DNA from: JAJPHY01 sp040754475
GTDB lineage: Bacteria > Actinomycetota > UBA4738 > HRBIN12
Length of the DNA stretch: 12,748 nucleotides
Assembly (NCBI GenBank): GCA_040754475.1
Contig: JBFMCN010000076.1
Location: 1-12,748, forward strand
Direction of reading: 5' to 3'
Under the pieces are notes generated by a model. It worked only from the letters and a program-made list of their open reading frames with translations, did not search any database and was not told the DNA's origin. The position numbers and the translations under genes were made by a program. This document shows, in pieces, positions 7,357 through 12,340 of the stretch (position 1 is the first letter of the stretch; every line of letters starts with the position of its first letter).

Positions 7357-7370
7357 CGCCGTAAACGGCG
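7357..7370. promoter_or_regulatory. 14-bp inverted repeat between divergent -10 elements, candidate shared operator
   Basis: CGCCGT-AA-ACGGCG, six-base arms around a two-base centre. Its centre (7363.5) is exactly midway between the leftward TAGACT and rightward TAGATT hexamers, 18 bases from the centre of each. The -35 positions of both promoters (7356-7361 and 7366-7371) overlap the arms, and neither shows a TTGACA-like sequence. A dimeric regulator could therefore control both the protease gene and greA. The repeat is short and GC-rich, so chance is possible. Confidence 0.38.
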
Positions 7371-7378
7371 TTCGTTGG

Positions 7379-7384
7379 TAGATT
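7379..7384 (+). promoter_or_regulatory. Candidate -10 element (TAGATT) of greA, near-leaderless
   Basis: TAGATT ends ten bases before the ATG at 7395. A transcript starting 6-9 bases downstream would have a 5' leader of only one to four bases, and no ribosome-binding site is visible in CGGCTTCCTG. Leaderless mRNAs of this layout are common in actinobacteria. Confidence 0.5.
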
Positions 7385-7394
7385 CGGCTTCCTG

Positions 7395-7931
7395 ATGGAC
7401 CTACCTGAGGAGCTTGCCTCGCGACCCCCGCGGAAGCCGGGGCAGGAACCGACCGCCACGCTGACGCTCGACGCGTACCGGCGCCTGGTGGCCGAGCTCG
7501 GCGAGCTCAGGACCGCCGGTCGCGCTCATATCGCGAAGCAGCTCAAAGTGGCGCGAGAGCACGGCGACATCCAGGAGAACGCGGAGTACGACGCCGCCAA
7601 GAACGAGCAGGCGCTGATGGAGTCCCGCATCCGGAACCTCGAACGGATGCTGCGGGATCCGGACATCGTCGAGACACCCACCGCCTCCGATGTAGCCGGG
7701 GCGGGGATGCTCGTCACGGTCCGTCCCCTCGGCGAGGTGGATCCCGAGGAGGAGACGTACCTGCTTGCCGAGTCGGCAGAGGAGCGTGCGAACGGTGTCC
7801 GGACGGTCACGACGACGTCGCCGCTTGGGAAAGCGCTGCTCGGCGCGAAGCTCGACGAGGAGGTCGCCTACGAGGCACCCGGCGGGACCTTCCGAGTCAT
7901 GGTCGTCCGCCTCCAGCCGAACGTGAGCTGA
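7395..7931 (+). CDS. greA: Transcription elongation factor GreA
   Basis: 178-residue factor that enters the secondary channel of backtracked RNA polymerase and stimulates cleavage of the RNA 3' end. The N-terminal coiled coil spans about 25-90 with the signature VAREHGDIQENAEYDAAKNEQ at its tip; Asp58 and Glu61 correspond to the two acidic residues (D41 and E44 in E. coli GreA) that coordinate the catalytic magnesium. The C-terminal FKBP-like domain (about 100-176) has EEETYLLAESAEE, then TTSPLGKALLGAKLDEEVAYEAPGGTFRVMVV. It is about 20 residues longer than the E. coli protein because of a basic, Pro-rich N-terminal extension (PPRKPGQEP). It appears leaderless, being preceded by TAGATT without a ribosome-binding site. 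The gene is divergent from the membrane protease and followed by a GC-rich hairpin after 19 bases. The acidic tip argues for a true GreA and not an inhibitory Gfh-type paralogue. Confidence 0.95.
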   Translation: MDLPEELASRPPRKPGQEPTATLTLDAYRRLVAELGELRTAGRAHIAKQLKVAREHGDIQENAEYDAAKNEQALMESRIRNLERMLRDPDIVETPTASDVAGAGMLVTVRPLGEVDPEEETYLLAESAEERANGVRTVTTTSPLGKALLGAKLDEEVAYEAPGGTFRVMVVRLQPNVS

Positions 7932-7950
7932 GGGGGGTCGCGGCGCAGCG

Positions 7951-7974
7951 CGCCCGGCGTTAGCCTGCCGGGCG
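7951..7974 (+). terminator. 8-bp GC hairpin after greA with a -10-like hexamer in its loop
   Basis: CGCCCGGC (7951-7958), loop GTTAGCCT, GCCGGGCG (7967-7974): a perfect eight-pair stem 19 bases after the greA stop. There is no T tract. It may terminate greA, but its loop also holds TAGCCT, which fits a -10 for the next gene, so the same bases could act as an operator around a promoter. Both readings are open. Confidence 0.5.
7961..7966 (+). promoter_or_regulatory. Candidate -10 element (TAGCCT) of the phosphatidyltransferase gene
   Basis: TAGCCT lies 11 bases upstream of the ATG at 7978, the same near-leaderless spacing as at greA. The bases between (GCCGGGCGACG) contain no ribosome-binding site. 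Confidence 0.42.
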
Positions 7975-7977
7975 ACG

Positions 7978-8655
7978 ATGACTAGTCCACAGGCTCCGCA
8001 TGGACCCGGTGAGGACCGCCCGCGGGTCCGCGACATGCCGGCGCCCCGAGAGACGAAGGGCGTGGCTGGCCCGGCGATGCGGTTCATCTTCACCTGGCCG
8101 TACCGAGTCGCGCTCGCCGGCCTGTACCGAGCCGGAGTGCGGCCCTGGCAGCTGACACTGGGATCGCTAGTCACGAACACGGTGATCGGCTGGCTCCTGC
8201 TCACCGGCCGGCGGTTCCTCCCCGGTGCCCTGCTGATCCCCGCAGGTATGTTCGACATCTTCGACGGGTCGATCGCCCGGCTCCGGGGTGAGGAGAGCAG
8301 GTCCGGGGCCTTCTTGGACTCCTTCCTTGATCGGGTTTCGGACGCCATCCTGTTTGCGTGCCTCTTCTGGTCCGAAGCCGTTCAGGGTCACCGACTCAGT
8401 GCCGGGCTGGCGCTCGCCACCCTGGCGATCGCGCTGTCGGTCAGCCACATCCGCGCGGAAGCCGAGGCGGCAGGCGTGACGCTTTCTGAGGGCTTCTTCC
8501 AGCGGCTGGAACGCTACGTGGCGATGGTGATCGGGCTCATGATTCCCGGAGCGCTGCAACCGATGCTCGCGCTCCTCGTGGTCCTGGGCGGCGTGACGGT
8601 CGTGCAGCGCGGCTGGTCGGCGATCCACCGTGTGAGGCTCGTGAGGGGAGGCTGA
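7978..8655 (+). CDS. CDP-alcohol phosphatidyltransferase family membrane enzyme
   Basis: 225-residue integral membrane enzyme that transfers a phosphatidyl group from a CDP-lipid to an alcohol such as inositol phosphate or glycerol phosphate. The complete family signature D-x2-D-G-x2-A-R-x8-G-x3-D-x3-D is present: Asp93, Asp96, Gly97, Ala100, Arg101, Gly110, Asp114 and Asp118; these aspartates bind two metal ions. Hydrophobic segments flank the motif (about 60-92, 122-150, 180-210). The first 30 residues are polar and Pro-rich. The ATG at 7978 has no ribosome-binding site but is placed for leaderless translation; Met34 would be a short alternative. The actinobacterial setting makes a phosphatidylinositol-phosphate or phosphatidylglycerophosphate synthase likely, but the alcohol substrate cannot be decided here. 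The Rieske gene starts one base after its stop, so the two are translationally coupled. Confidence 0.92.
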   Translation: MTSPQAPHGPGEDRPRVRDMPAPRETKGVAGPAMRFIFTWPYRVALAGLYRAGVRPWQLTLGSLVTNTVIGWLLLTGRRFLPGALLIPAGMFDIFDGSIARLRGEESRSGAFLDSFLDRVSDAILFACLFWSEAVQGHRLSAGLALATLAIALSVSHIRAEAEAAGVTLSEGFFQRLERYVAMVIGLMIPGALQPMLALLVVLGGVTVVQRGWSAIHRVRLVRGG

Positions 8656-8656
8656 C

Positions 8657-8992
8657 GTGGGCGACGGCTTCGTTCGGGTCGCCTCGTTTGCAGAGGTGCC
8701 CGACGGCGAGGTGCGGGCGTACGACCTGCTCGTGGGACGGGTGGCCGTCGCGCACATCGAGAACGAGCTCTTCGTCCTCGGTGACGAATGCACCCACGAG
8801 GGGTGCTCACTCGCGGAGGGCGAGCTCGACGAGGTGGCGGACACGATCGTCTGTCCCTGCCACAAGAGTGCCTTCGACCTACGGAACGGCGAGCCGGTCG
8901 AGGGGCCGGCGGAAGACCCTCTGCCGGTCTACCGGGTCCGTGTCGAGGACGGCTGGATCGAAGTGGGTCCGGAGATCAGAAGCCAGGGTTGA
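8657..8992 (+). CDS. Small soluble Rieske [2Fe-2S] protein
   Basis: 111-residue single-domain Rieske protein carrying electrons through a [2Fe-2S] cluster. Ligands are Cys45 and His47 (CTHEGC) and Cys66 and His69 (CPCH), 18 residues apart. Cys50 and Cys68 are also present; in bc1-type Rieske proteins the equivalent cysteines form the disulfide that stabilises the cluster, whereas dioxygenase-type ferredoxins usually lack them. There is no signal peptide or membrane helix, so it is cytoplasmic. The tail after the cluster, SAFDLRNGEPVEGPAEDPLPVYRVRVEDGWI, is the standard end of these domains. The GTG start at 8657 has GAGGGGAGG five bases upstream and follows the phosphatidyltransferase stop by a single base. 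No oxygenase or reductase partner is in the window, so the redox role is unknown. Confidence 0.92.
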   Translation: MGDGFVRVASFAEVPDGEVRAYDLLVGRVAVAHIENELFVLGDECTHEGCSLAEGELDEVADTIVCPCHKSAFDLRNGEPVEGPAEDPLPVYRVRVEDGWIEVGPEIRSQG

Positions 8993-9021
8993 GGCGCGAG
9001 ACGGCGACGGGCCGACCAGGG

Positions 9022-9027
9022 TAGGGT
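9022..9027 (+). promoter_or_regulatory. Candidate -10 element (TAGGGT) of trpB
   Basis: TAGGGT lies 29 bases after the Rieske gene's stop and 54 bases before the trpB ATG, giving a leader of about 45-50 bases that holds the strong AAGGAGG. There is no clear -35. It fits the TAGNNT pattern seen at neighbouring genes, but co-transcription from upstream is equally possible. Confidence 0.33.
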
Positions 9028-9081
9028 TCCACCCACGGGCGGGTTGGCTGCCGTTCAGCTGTTCCCTGCAAGGAGGCGCAC

Positions 9082-10464
9082 ATGACGGAGAAGACGAGGT
9101 TCGACCTGGCCCCCGACCAGATCCCCACTGCGTGGTTCAACATCACGCCGGACTTGGTCGCCGCGGGCATCCCACCGCTCCCACCCCTTCATCCCGGCAC
9201 GAAGGAGCCGATCACTCCCGACCTGCTCGCGCCGATCTTCCCCGAGGCGCTCATCATGCAAGAGGTCTCGGGAGAGCAATGGATCGACATCCCCGGCCCG
9301 GTTATCGACATGTACCGGCTGTGGAGGCCGACGGCGCTGCACAGAGCCACACGGCTCGAGGAGAAGCTCCAGACGCCGGCTCACATCTACTTCAAGTACG
9401 AGGGGACGTCGCCGGCGGGCTCCCACAAGCCGAACACAGCGATCGCGCAGGCCCACTACAACAAGGAAGCCGGTGTCAAGCGCATGTCCACGGAGACCGG
9501 AGCGGGGCAGTGGGGCTCGTCGCTCGCCATGGCGTGCAAGTTCTTCGATCTCGAGTGCCTTGTGTTCATGGTCAGGGCCTCGTTCGAGCAGAAGCCCTAC
9601 AGGCGCGTCTTCATGGAGACCTTCGGAGCGGAGGTGAGGCCGTCGCCCTCCCCGAGCACCGAGTCGGGCAAGAAGATCCTCGACGAGCACCCGGACTCGA
9701 CCGGGTCGCTCGGCATCGCGATCAGCGAGGCCATCGAGGTGGCGGCCAAGAGCGCCGACACGAACTACTCGATCGGCTCGTGTCTCGGCCATGTGCTGCT
9801 CCACCAGACGGTCGTGGGGCTCGAGCTGAAGCAGCAGATGGAGATGGCCGGCGAACGACCGGACGTAATCGTGGGGTGCGTCGGCGGCGGCTCGAACTAC
9901 GGAGGGCTGTCGTACCCGTTCATGGCAGACAAGCTTCGAGGCAAGACTCCCGACGTGCGATTCCTCGCGACCGAGCCGGCGGCCTGTCCGACGCTGACAA
10001 AGGGACCATACGCGTACGACTTCGGCGACACGGCGCAGATGACGCCGTTGCTCCCCATGTACACGCTCGGGCACGATTTCGTACCGGCTCCCGTCCATGC
10101 CGGAGGGCTCAGGTATCACGGTGACTCGCCGTCGCTGTCGCTCTTGGTCAAGGAGGGCTACATGGAGGCGGCCGCCTACACGCAGAACGAGGTGTTCGAG
10201 GCCGCCGTGCTCTTCGCGCAGGCACAGGGGATCGTTCCCGCCCCCGAGTCGGCTCACGCGATACGGGGCGCGATCAACGCAGCGATCGAGGCGCGTGAGT
10301 CCGCGCAGGAGAAGGTGATCGTGATCGGGCTCTCGGGGCATGGGCACTTCGACATGCAGGCCTACGACGACTACCTCAACGGCCGGCTACCCGAGGTCGA
10401 GTTCGACCCGGCGGCCGAGGAGGCGGCTCTTGCCAACCTGCCCGACGTGCCGATCGGCCGCTGA
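9082..10464 (+). CDS. trpB: Tryptophan synthase beta chain, TrpB2 type
   Basis: 460-residue PLP enzyme that condenses indole with serine to make tryptophan. The Schiff-base lysine is Lys116 in SPAGSHKPNTA; the catalytic glutamate is Glu138 in STETGAGQWG; the phosphate-binding glycine loop is GCVGGGSN at 265-272; and the C-terminal SGHGHFDMQAYDDYL block is typical. Length, the long N-terminal segment (PLPPLHPGTKEPI) and the overall motif spelling match the TrpB2 or TrpB-like group and not the roughly 400-residue TrpB1 that pairs with TrpA. Consistent with this, no trpA, trpC or other trp gene is adjacent. TrpB2 proteins often work alone, for example in indole salvage. AAGGAGG sits six bases before the ATG. 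The gene ends 22 bases before a strong 14-bp hairpin. Confidence 0.94.
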   Translation: MTEKTRFDLAPDQIPTAWFNITPDLVAAGIPPLPPLHPGTKEPITPDLLAPIFPEALIMQEVSGEQWIDIPGPVIDMYRLWRPTALHRATRLEEKLQTPAHIYFKYEGTSPAGSHKPNTAIAQAHYNKEAGVKRMSTETGAGQWGSSLAMACKFFDLECLVFMVRASFEQKPYRRVFMETFGAEVRPSPSPSTESGKKILDEHPDSTGSLGIAISEAIEVAAKSADTNYSIGSCLGHVLLHQTVVGLELKQQMEMAGERPDVIVGCVGGGSNYGGLSYPFMADKLRGKTPDVRFLATEPAACPTLTKGPYAYDFGDTAQMTPLLPMYTLGHDFVPAPVHAGGLRYHGDSPSLSLLVKEGYMEAAAYTQNEVFEAAVLFAQAQGIVPAPESAHAIRGAINAAIEARESAQEKVIVIGLSGHGHFDMQAYDDYLNGRLPEVEFDPAAEEAALANLPDVPIGR

Positions 10465-10486
10465 GCGAGTCTCCCGAGCGCGAGTC

Positions 10487-10521
10487 ACGGTCCGGGGCGG
10501 CCGAGTGCCGTCCCGGACCGT
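10487..10521 (+). terminator. 14-bp GC-rich hairpin downstream of trpB
   Basis: Arms ACGGTCCGGGGCGG (10487-10500) and CCGTCCCGGACCGT (10508-10521) pair over 14 positions with one G-U, around a seven-base loop. It is 22 bases after the trpB stop. No T tract follows (AGGCGGAAGC), as for the other hairpins in this window. The most likely role is trpB transcription termination. Confidence 0.78.
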
Positions 10522-10569
10522 AGGCGGAAGCGTGCCGCCGCGACCTCCCGCCTGCAGATTCCTGTCGGG

Positions 10570-10575
10570 TAGCCT
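10570..10575 (+). promoter_or_regulatory. Candidate -10 element (TAGCCT) of the 62-residue gene
   Basis: TAGCCT is placed after the trpB hairpin and 39 bases before the ATG at 10615. It is the same hexamer as at 7961. The resulting leader of about 33 bases carries GGAGGAGG. Confidence 0.4.
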
Positions 10576-10614
10576 TTCGTGGGACCACGCTGCCTCGGAG
10601 GAGGATCGGAAGTC

Positions 10615-10803
10615 ATGACTCGCGAGCTCGACTGGGCGCTGTTGGAGAAGGCCGTCGACGTCACGGCGTCGGCGGTGCGTGGGACGTTGGGTGCGGAGAA
10701 CAGCCAGCCTCCGAAGTTCGCCGCCGACGTCTTCCGCGAGGTATGGACCGCGCTGAAGGATGCCGCGGCAGAGCTGCCGGAGCGTGGCAAGCCGGGCTTC
10801 TGA
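10615..10803 (+). CDS. Small hypothetical protein (62 aa)
   Basis: I do not recognise this protein. It is 62 residues, has no signal peptide, membrane helix or cysteine, and reads as two amphipathic helices (about 3-24 and 34-54) joined by a polar loop GAENSQPPKF. Evidence that it is real: an independent transcription-unit layout (upstream hairpin, TAGCCT, GGAGGAGG ten bases before the ATG) and a residue composition normal for a folded protein rather than a shadow frame. An upstream in-frame GTG at 10579 exists but would place the ribosome-binding site inside the coding region, so the ATG at 10615 is preferred. The DUF4349 gene follows after 93 bases. That gap holds a short inverted repeat (GGCCGT, three bases, ACGGCC at 10859-10873) and no clear TAGNNT, so the two may share a transcript. 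Confidence 0.66.
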   Translation: MTRELDWALLEKAVDVTASAVRGTLGAENSQPPKFAADVFREVWTALKDAAAELPERGKPGF

Positions 10804-10896
10804 GATCCATCCCGGATCGGCACGCCTACGACCTAGGTGGGAACGCCTCCCTGCTCACGGCCGTCCAACGGCCACTTAGCGCGAAGGGAGGCCACA

Positions 10897-11811
10897 GTGC
10901 GCAAGATCGCAGTCCCCATCGTTGCCCTCCTTGCGGTCGCCGGCGTCATCGGGTTCGTCGCGACCTCTGGAGGAGGATCCGGTTCCGGGGCGACTCCATC
11001 CGCGATTTCCATTTCCGACAAGGGAGAGCGGGCTGCAGCCGTCGTCCCGCTGCCCGGTGAGCTCGTTACGGACCAATCGGCCGAGGGCCTCGCCGGGGGA
11101 GCTGAGACGCCGCTCTCGGACGTCGGGAACATCCCAGCATTTGGACCCGACATCGTGAAGACGGCCATGATCTCGATCGAGGTGAAGAAGGGGAGCTTCC
11201 AAGACGCCTTCAACGCCGCGTCTGTGGTCGCGGGCAGTTACGGCGGCTACGTGCAGGACTCCTCGATGGCCGGAACGAAGTCGAAGTCCGGCTCCCTCAC
11301 GATCCGCGTCCCGAGCGCGAGGTTCGACGAGGCGATGAGCGACCTGCGAGAGCTAGGGACTGTCCAGAACCAGTCGATCTCGGGCCAGGACGTGACCTCG
11401 CAGTACGTCGACCTGCAGGCCCGTCTGCGCACGTGGCGGACGCAGGAGGCGGTGCTGCTTCGTCTGATGCGAAGGGCGACCTCGATCGAGGCGACCCTGC
11501 GCGTCCAGACCCAACTCCAGGACGTCCAGTTCCGGATCGAGCAGATCAAGGGCCAGCTCCGCGTACTCGAGAATCAGACGTCGCTCGCGACGATCCAGGT
11601 GGGGATCCGCGAGGTCGGCGCCCCGGTCGTCAAGAAGTCCGCCGTGAGCAGCCCGAGCCTCGGGGAGGCGTGGGACAGGGCGCTCGCAGGGTTCCTGGGA
11701 GTCGTCTTCGCGGTGGTCGTGGGGCTTGGCTATCTAGTCCCGGCGCTTGCGATAGCTGCTGCCGCGTGGTTCGGGTACCGGCGGCTACGTCCGCGGGCGG
11801 CCACTTCGTGA
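10897..11811 (+). CDS. DUF4349-domain membrane protein
   Basis: 304 residues from the GTG at 10897, which has GGGAGG five bases upstream and opens on MRKIAVPIVALLAVAGVIGFVATSGGG, a signal-anchor or uncleaved signal helix (about 3-23). An upstream ATG (10837) would add 20 polar residues before this helix and is rejected. After a low-complexity linker, the DUF4349 core runs about 88-240: TAMISIEVKKGSF, GGYVQDSS, LTIRVPSARFDEAMSDLRELGTVQNQSISGQDVTSQYVDLQARL. A coiled coil lies at about 172-225 and a transmembrane helix at about 262-294, followed by the basic RRLRPR. This is the usual DUF4349 layout, with the domain outside the membrane between two hydrophobic ends. Function is unknown; the family is often found as a lipoprotein or membrane protein of the envelope. 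The hairpin at 11880 lies 68 bases downstream. Confidence 0.9.
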   Translation: MRKIAVPIVALLAVAGVIGFVATSGGGSGSGATPSAISISDKGERAAAVVPLPGELVTDQSAEGLAGGAETPLSDVGNIPAFGPDIVKTAMISIEVKKGSFQDAFNAASVVAGSYGGYVQDSSMAGTKSKSGSLTIRVPSARFDEAMSDLRELGTVQNQSISGQDVTSQYVDLQARLRTWRTQEAVLLRLMRRATSIEATLRVQTQLQDVQFRIEQIKGQLRVLENQTSLATIQVGIREVGAPVVKKSAVSSPSLGEAWDRALAGFLGVVFAVVVGLGYLVPALAIAAAAWFGYRRLRPRAATS

Positions 11812-11879
11812 CGGGTGGGGATGCCCCGAGTTGGCGCCCGCCTGGATGCTGACCGAAGTCCGCTCCACGCGGGGTGTTC

Positions 11880-11911
11880 GAGGAGCGCTTCGCCTATGCG
11901 GAGCGCTCCTC
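11880..11911 (+). terminator. 14-bp hairpin between the DUF4349 gene and the GntR gene; terminator or operator
   Basis: GAGGAGCGCT (11880-11889) pairs perfectly with AGCGCTCCTC (11902-11911); a T-G wobble and three further pairs (CGC/GCG) extend the stem to 14 positions with a four-base CTAT loop. It lies 68 bases after the DUF4349 stop and 13 bases before the preferred ATG of the GntR gene. It could terminate the first gene or be the palindromic operator through which the GntR protein controls its own gene. There is no T tract. Confidence 0.6.
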
Positions 11912-11924
11912 CTCCGTCCGTTGG

Positions 11925-12308
11925 ATGATTGGGGGCGTGCGCGTGCACCTCGATCTCGGTTCCGGCGTCCCGGCGTCCGAGCAGGTGCGCACGGGCATCG
12001 CGCGGGCGATAAGGCGGGGCAGGCTGCTGCCGGGAGAGCGCCTACCGACGGTGCGAGAACTGGCCGCGGAGCTGAGGCTGGCGGCGAACACGGTCGCCAA
12101 GGCCTACAGGAAGCTGGAGGCGGACGGACTCGTCGTCGGGCGCGGCCGGCACGGGACTTACGTTGCGGACGTTCTGCCGGTGTCGCCCGACGAAGCAAGG
12201 ACGCGTCTGGTGGAGGCCGCTCGTACCTACGCAAGGCGAGCCCGCCAGCTGGGGGTCGACGGCAAGACAGCCCTGCAGGCCGTGCGCCGTGCGCTGGAAC
12301 GGGATTGA
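11925..12308 (+). CDS. GntR-family transcriptional regulator, YtrA subfamily
   Basis: 127 residues from the ATG at 11925. The GntR winged helix-turn-helix spans about 15-82: VPASEQVRTGIARAIRRGRLLPGERLPTVRELAAELRLAANTVAKAYRKLEADGLVVGRGRHGTYV, with the recognition helix near 54-64. The short C-terminal helix (86-125) without a large ligand domain is the YtrA-type arrangement. YtrA regulators often repress neighbouring transporter genes. The start is not certain: a GTG at 11874 would extend the protein through the hairpin with non-conserved residues and is rejected, while GTG 11937 or 11943 would also keep the whole domain. No good ribosome-binding site precedes any of them. The ZnuA-like gene begins 32 bases downstream, but that promoter has its own metal-regulator box. 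Confidence 0.9.
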   Translation: MIGGVRVHLDLGSGVPASEQVRTGIARAIRRGRLLPGERLPTVRELAAELRLAANTVAKAYRKLEADGLVVGRGRHGTYVADVLPVSPDEARTRLVEAARTYARRARQLGVDGKTALQAVRRALERD

Positions 12309-12321
12309 AATGATAATCATT
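12309..12321. promoter_or_regulatory. Zur/Fur-type operator upstream of the zinc-binding lipoprotein gene
   Basis: AATGATAATCATT is a perfect 6-1-6 inverted repeat and is identical to the 13-base centre of the classic 19-bp Fur box. It starts immediately after the GntR stop codon and ends six bases before the TAGTCT -10 element, so a bound repressor would block RNA polymerase. Because the downstream gene encodes a zinc-type binding protein, the Zur zinc repressor is the likely ligand; Fur is possible from sequence alone. It is strikingly AT-rich against its surroundings. Confidence 0.82.
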
Positions 12322-12327
12322 CGCGTT

Positions 12328-12333
12328 TAGTCT
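12328..12333 (+). promoter_or_regulatory. Candidate -10 element (TAGTCT) for a leaderless mRNA
   Basis: TAGTCT is followed by seven bases and then the GTG at 12341, so the expected transcription start coincides with the start codon. The seven bases (GAGGCGT) are too close for a normal ribosome-binding site. The Zur-type box overlaps the spacer and -35 positions. Confidence 0.58.
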
Positions 12334-12340
12334 GAGGCGT

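Noticed and set aside
7401..8348. Minus-strand open frame (315 codons) opposite greA and the phosphatidyltransferase gene
   Set aside because: It spans two genes with complete catalytic signatures on the other strand and has no motif of its own.
8688..10124. Plus-strand open frame (478 codons) across the Rieske and trpB genes
   Set aside because: It is an offset frame across two well-defined genes and the gap between them, rich in Arg/Pro/Ser, with no motifs.
10859..10873. Short inverted repeat GGCCGT/ACGGCC after the 62-residue gene as a terminator
   Set aside because: Only six pairs and no T tract; too weak at this GC content to call.
11874..11924. N-terminal extension of the GntR regulator from the GTG at 11874
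   Set aside because: It runs through the 14-bp hairpin and adds residues not seen in YtrA-type proteins; the ATG at 11925 gives the expected length.
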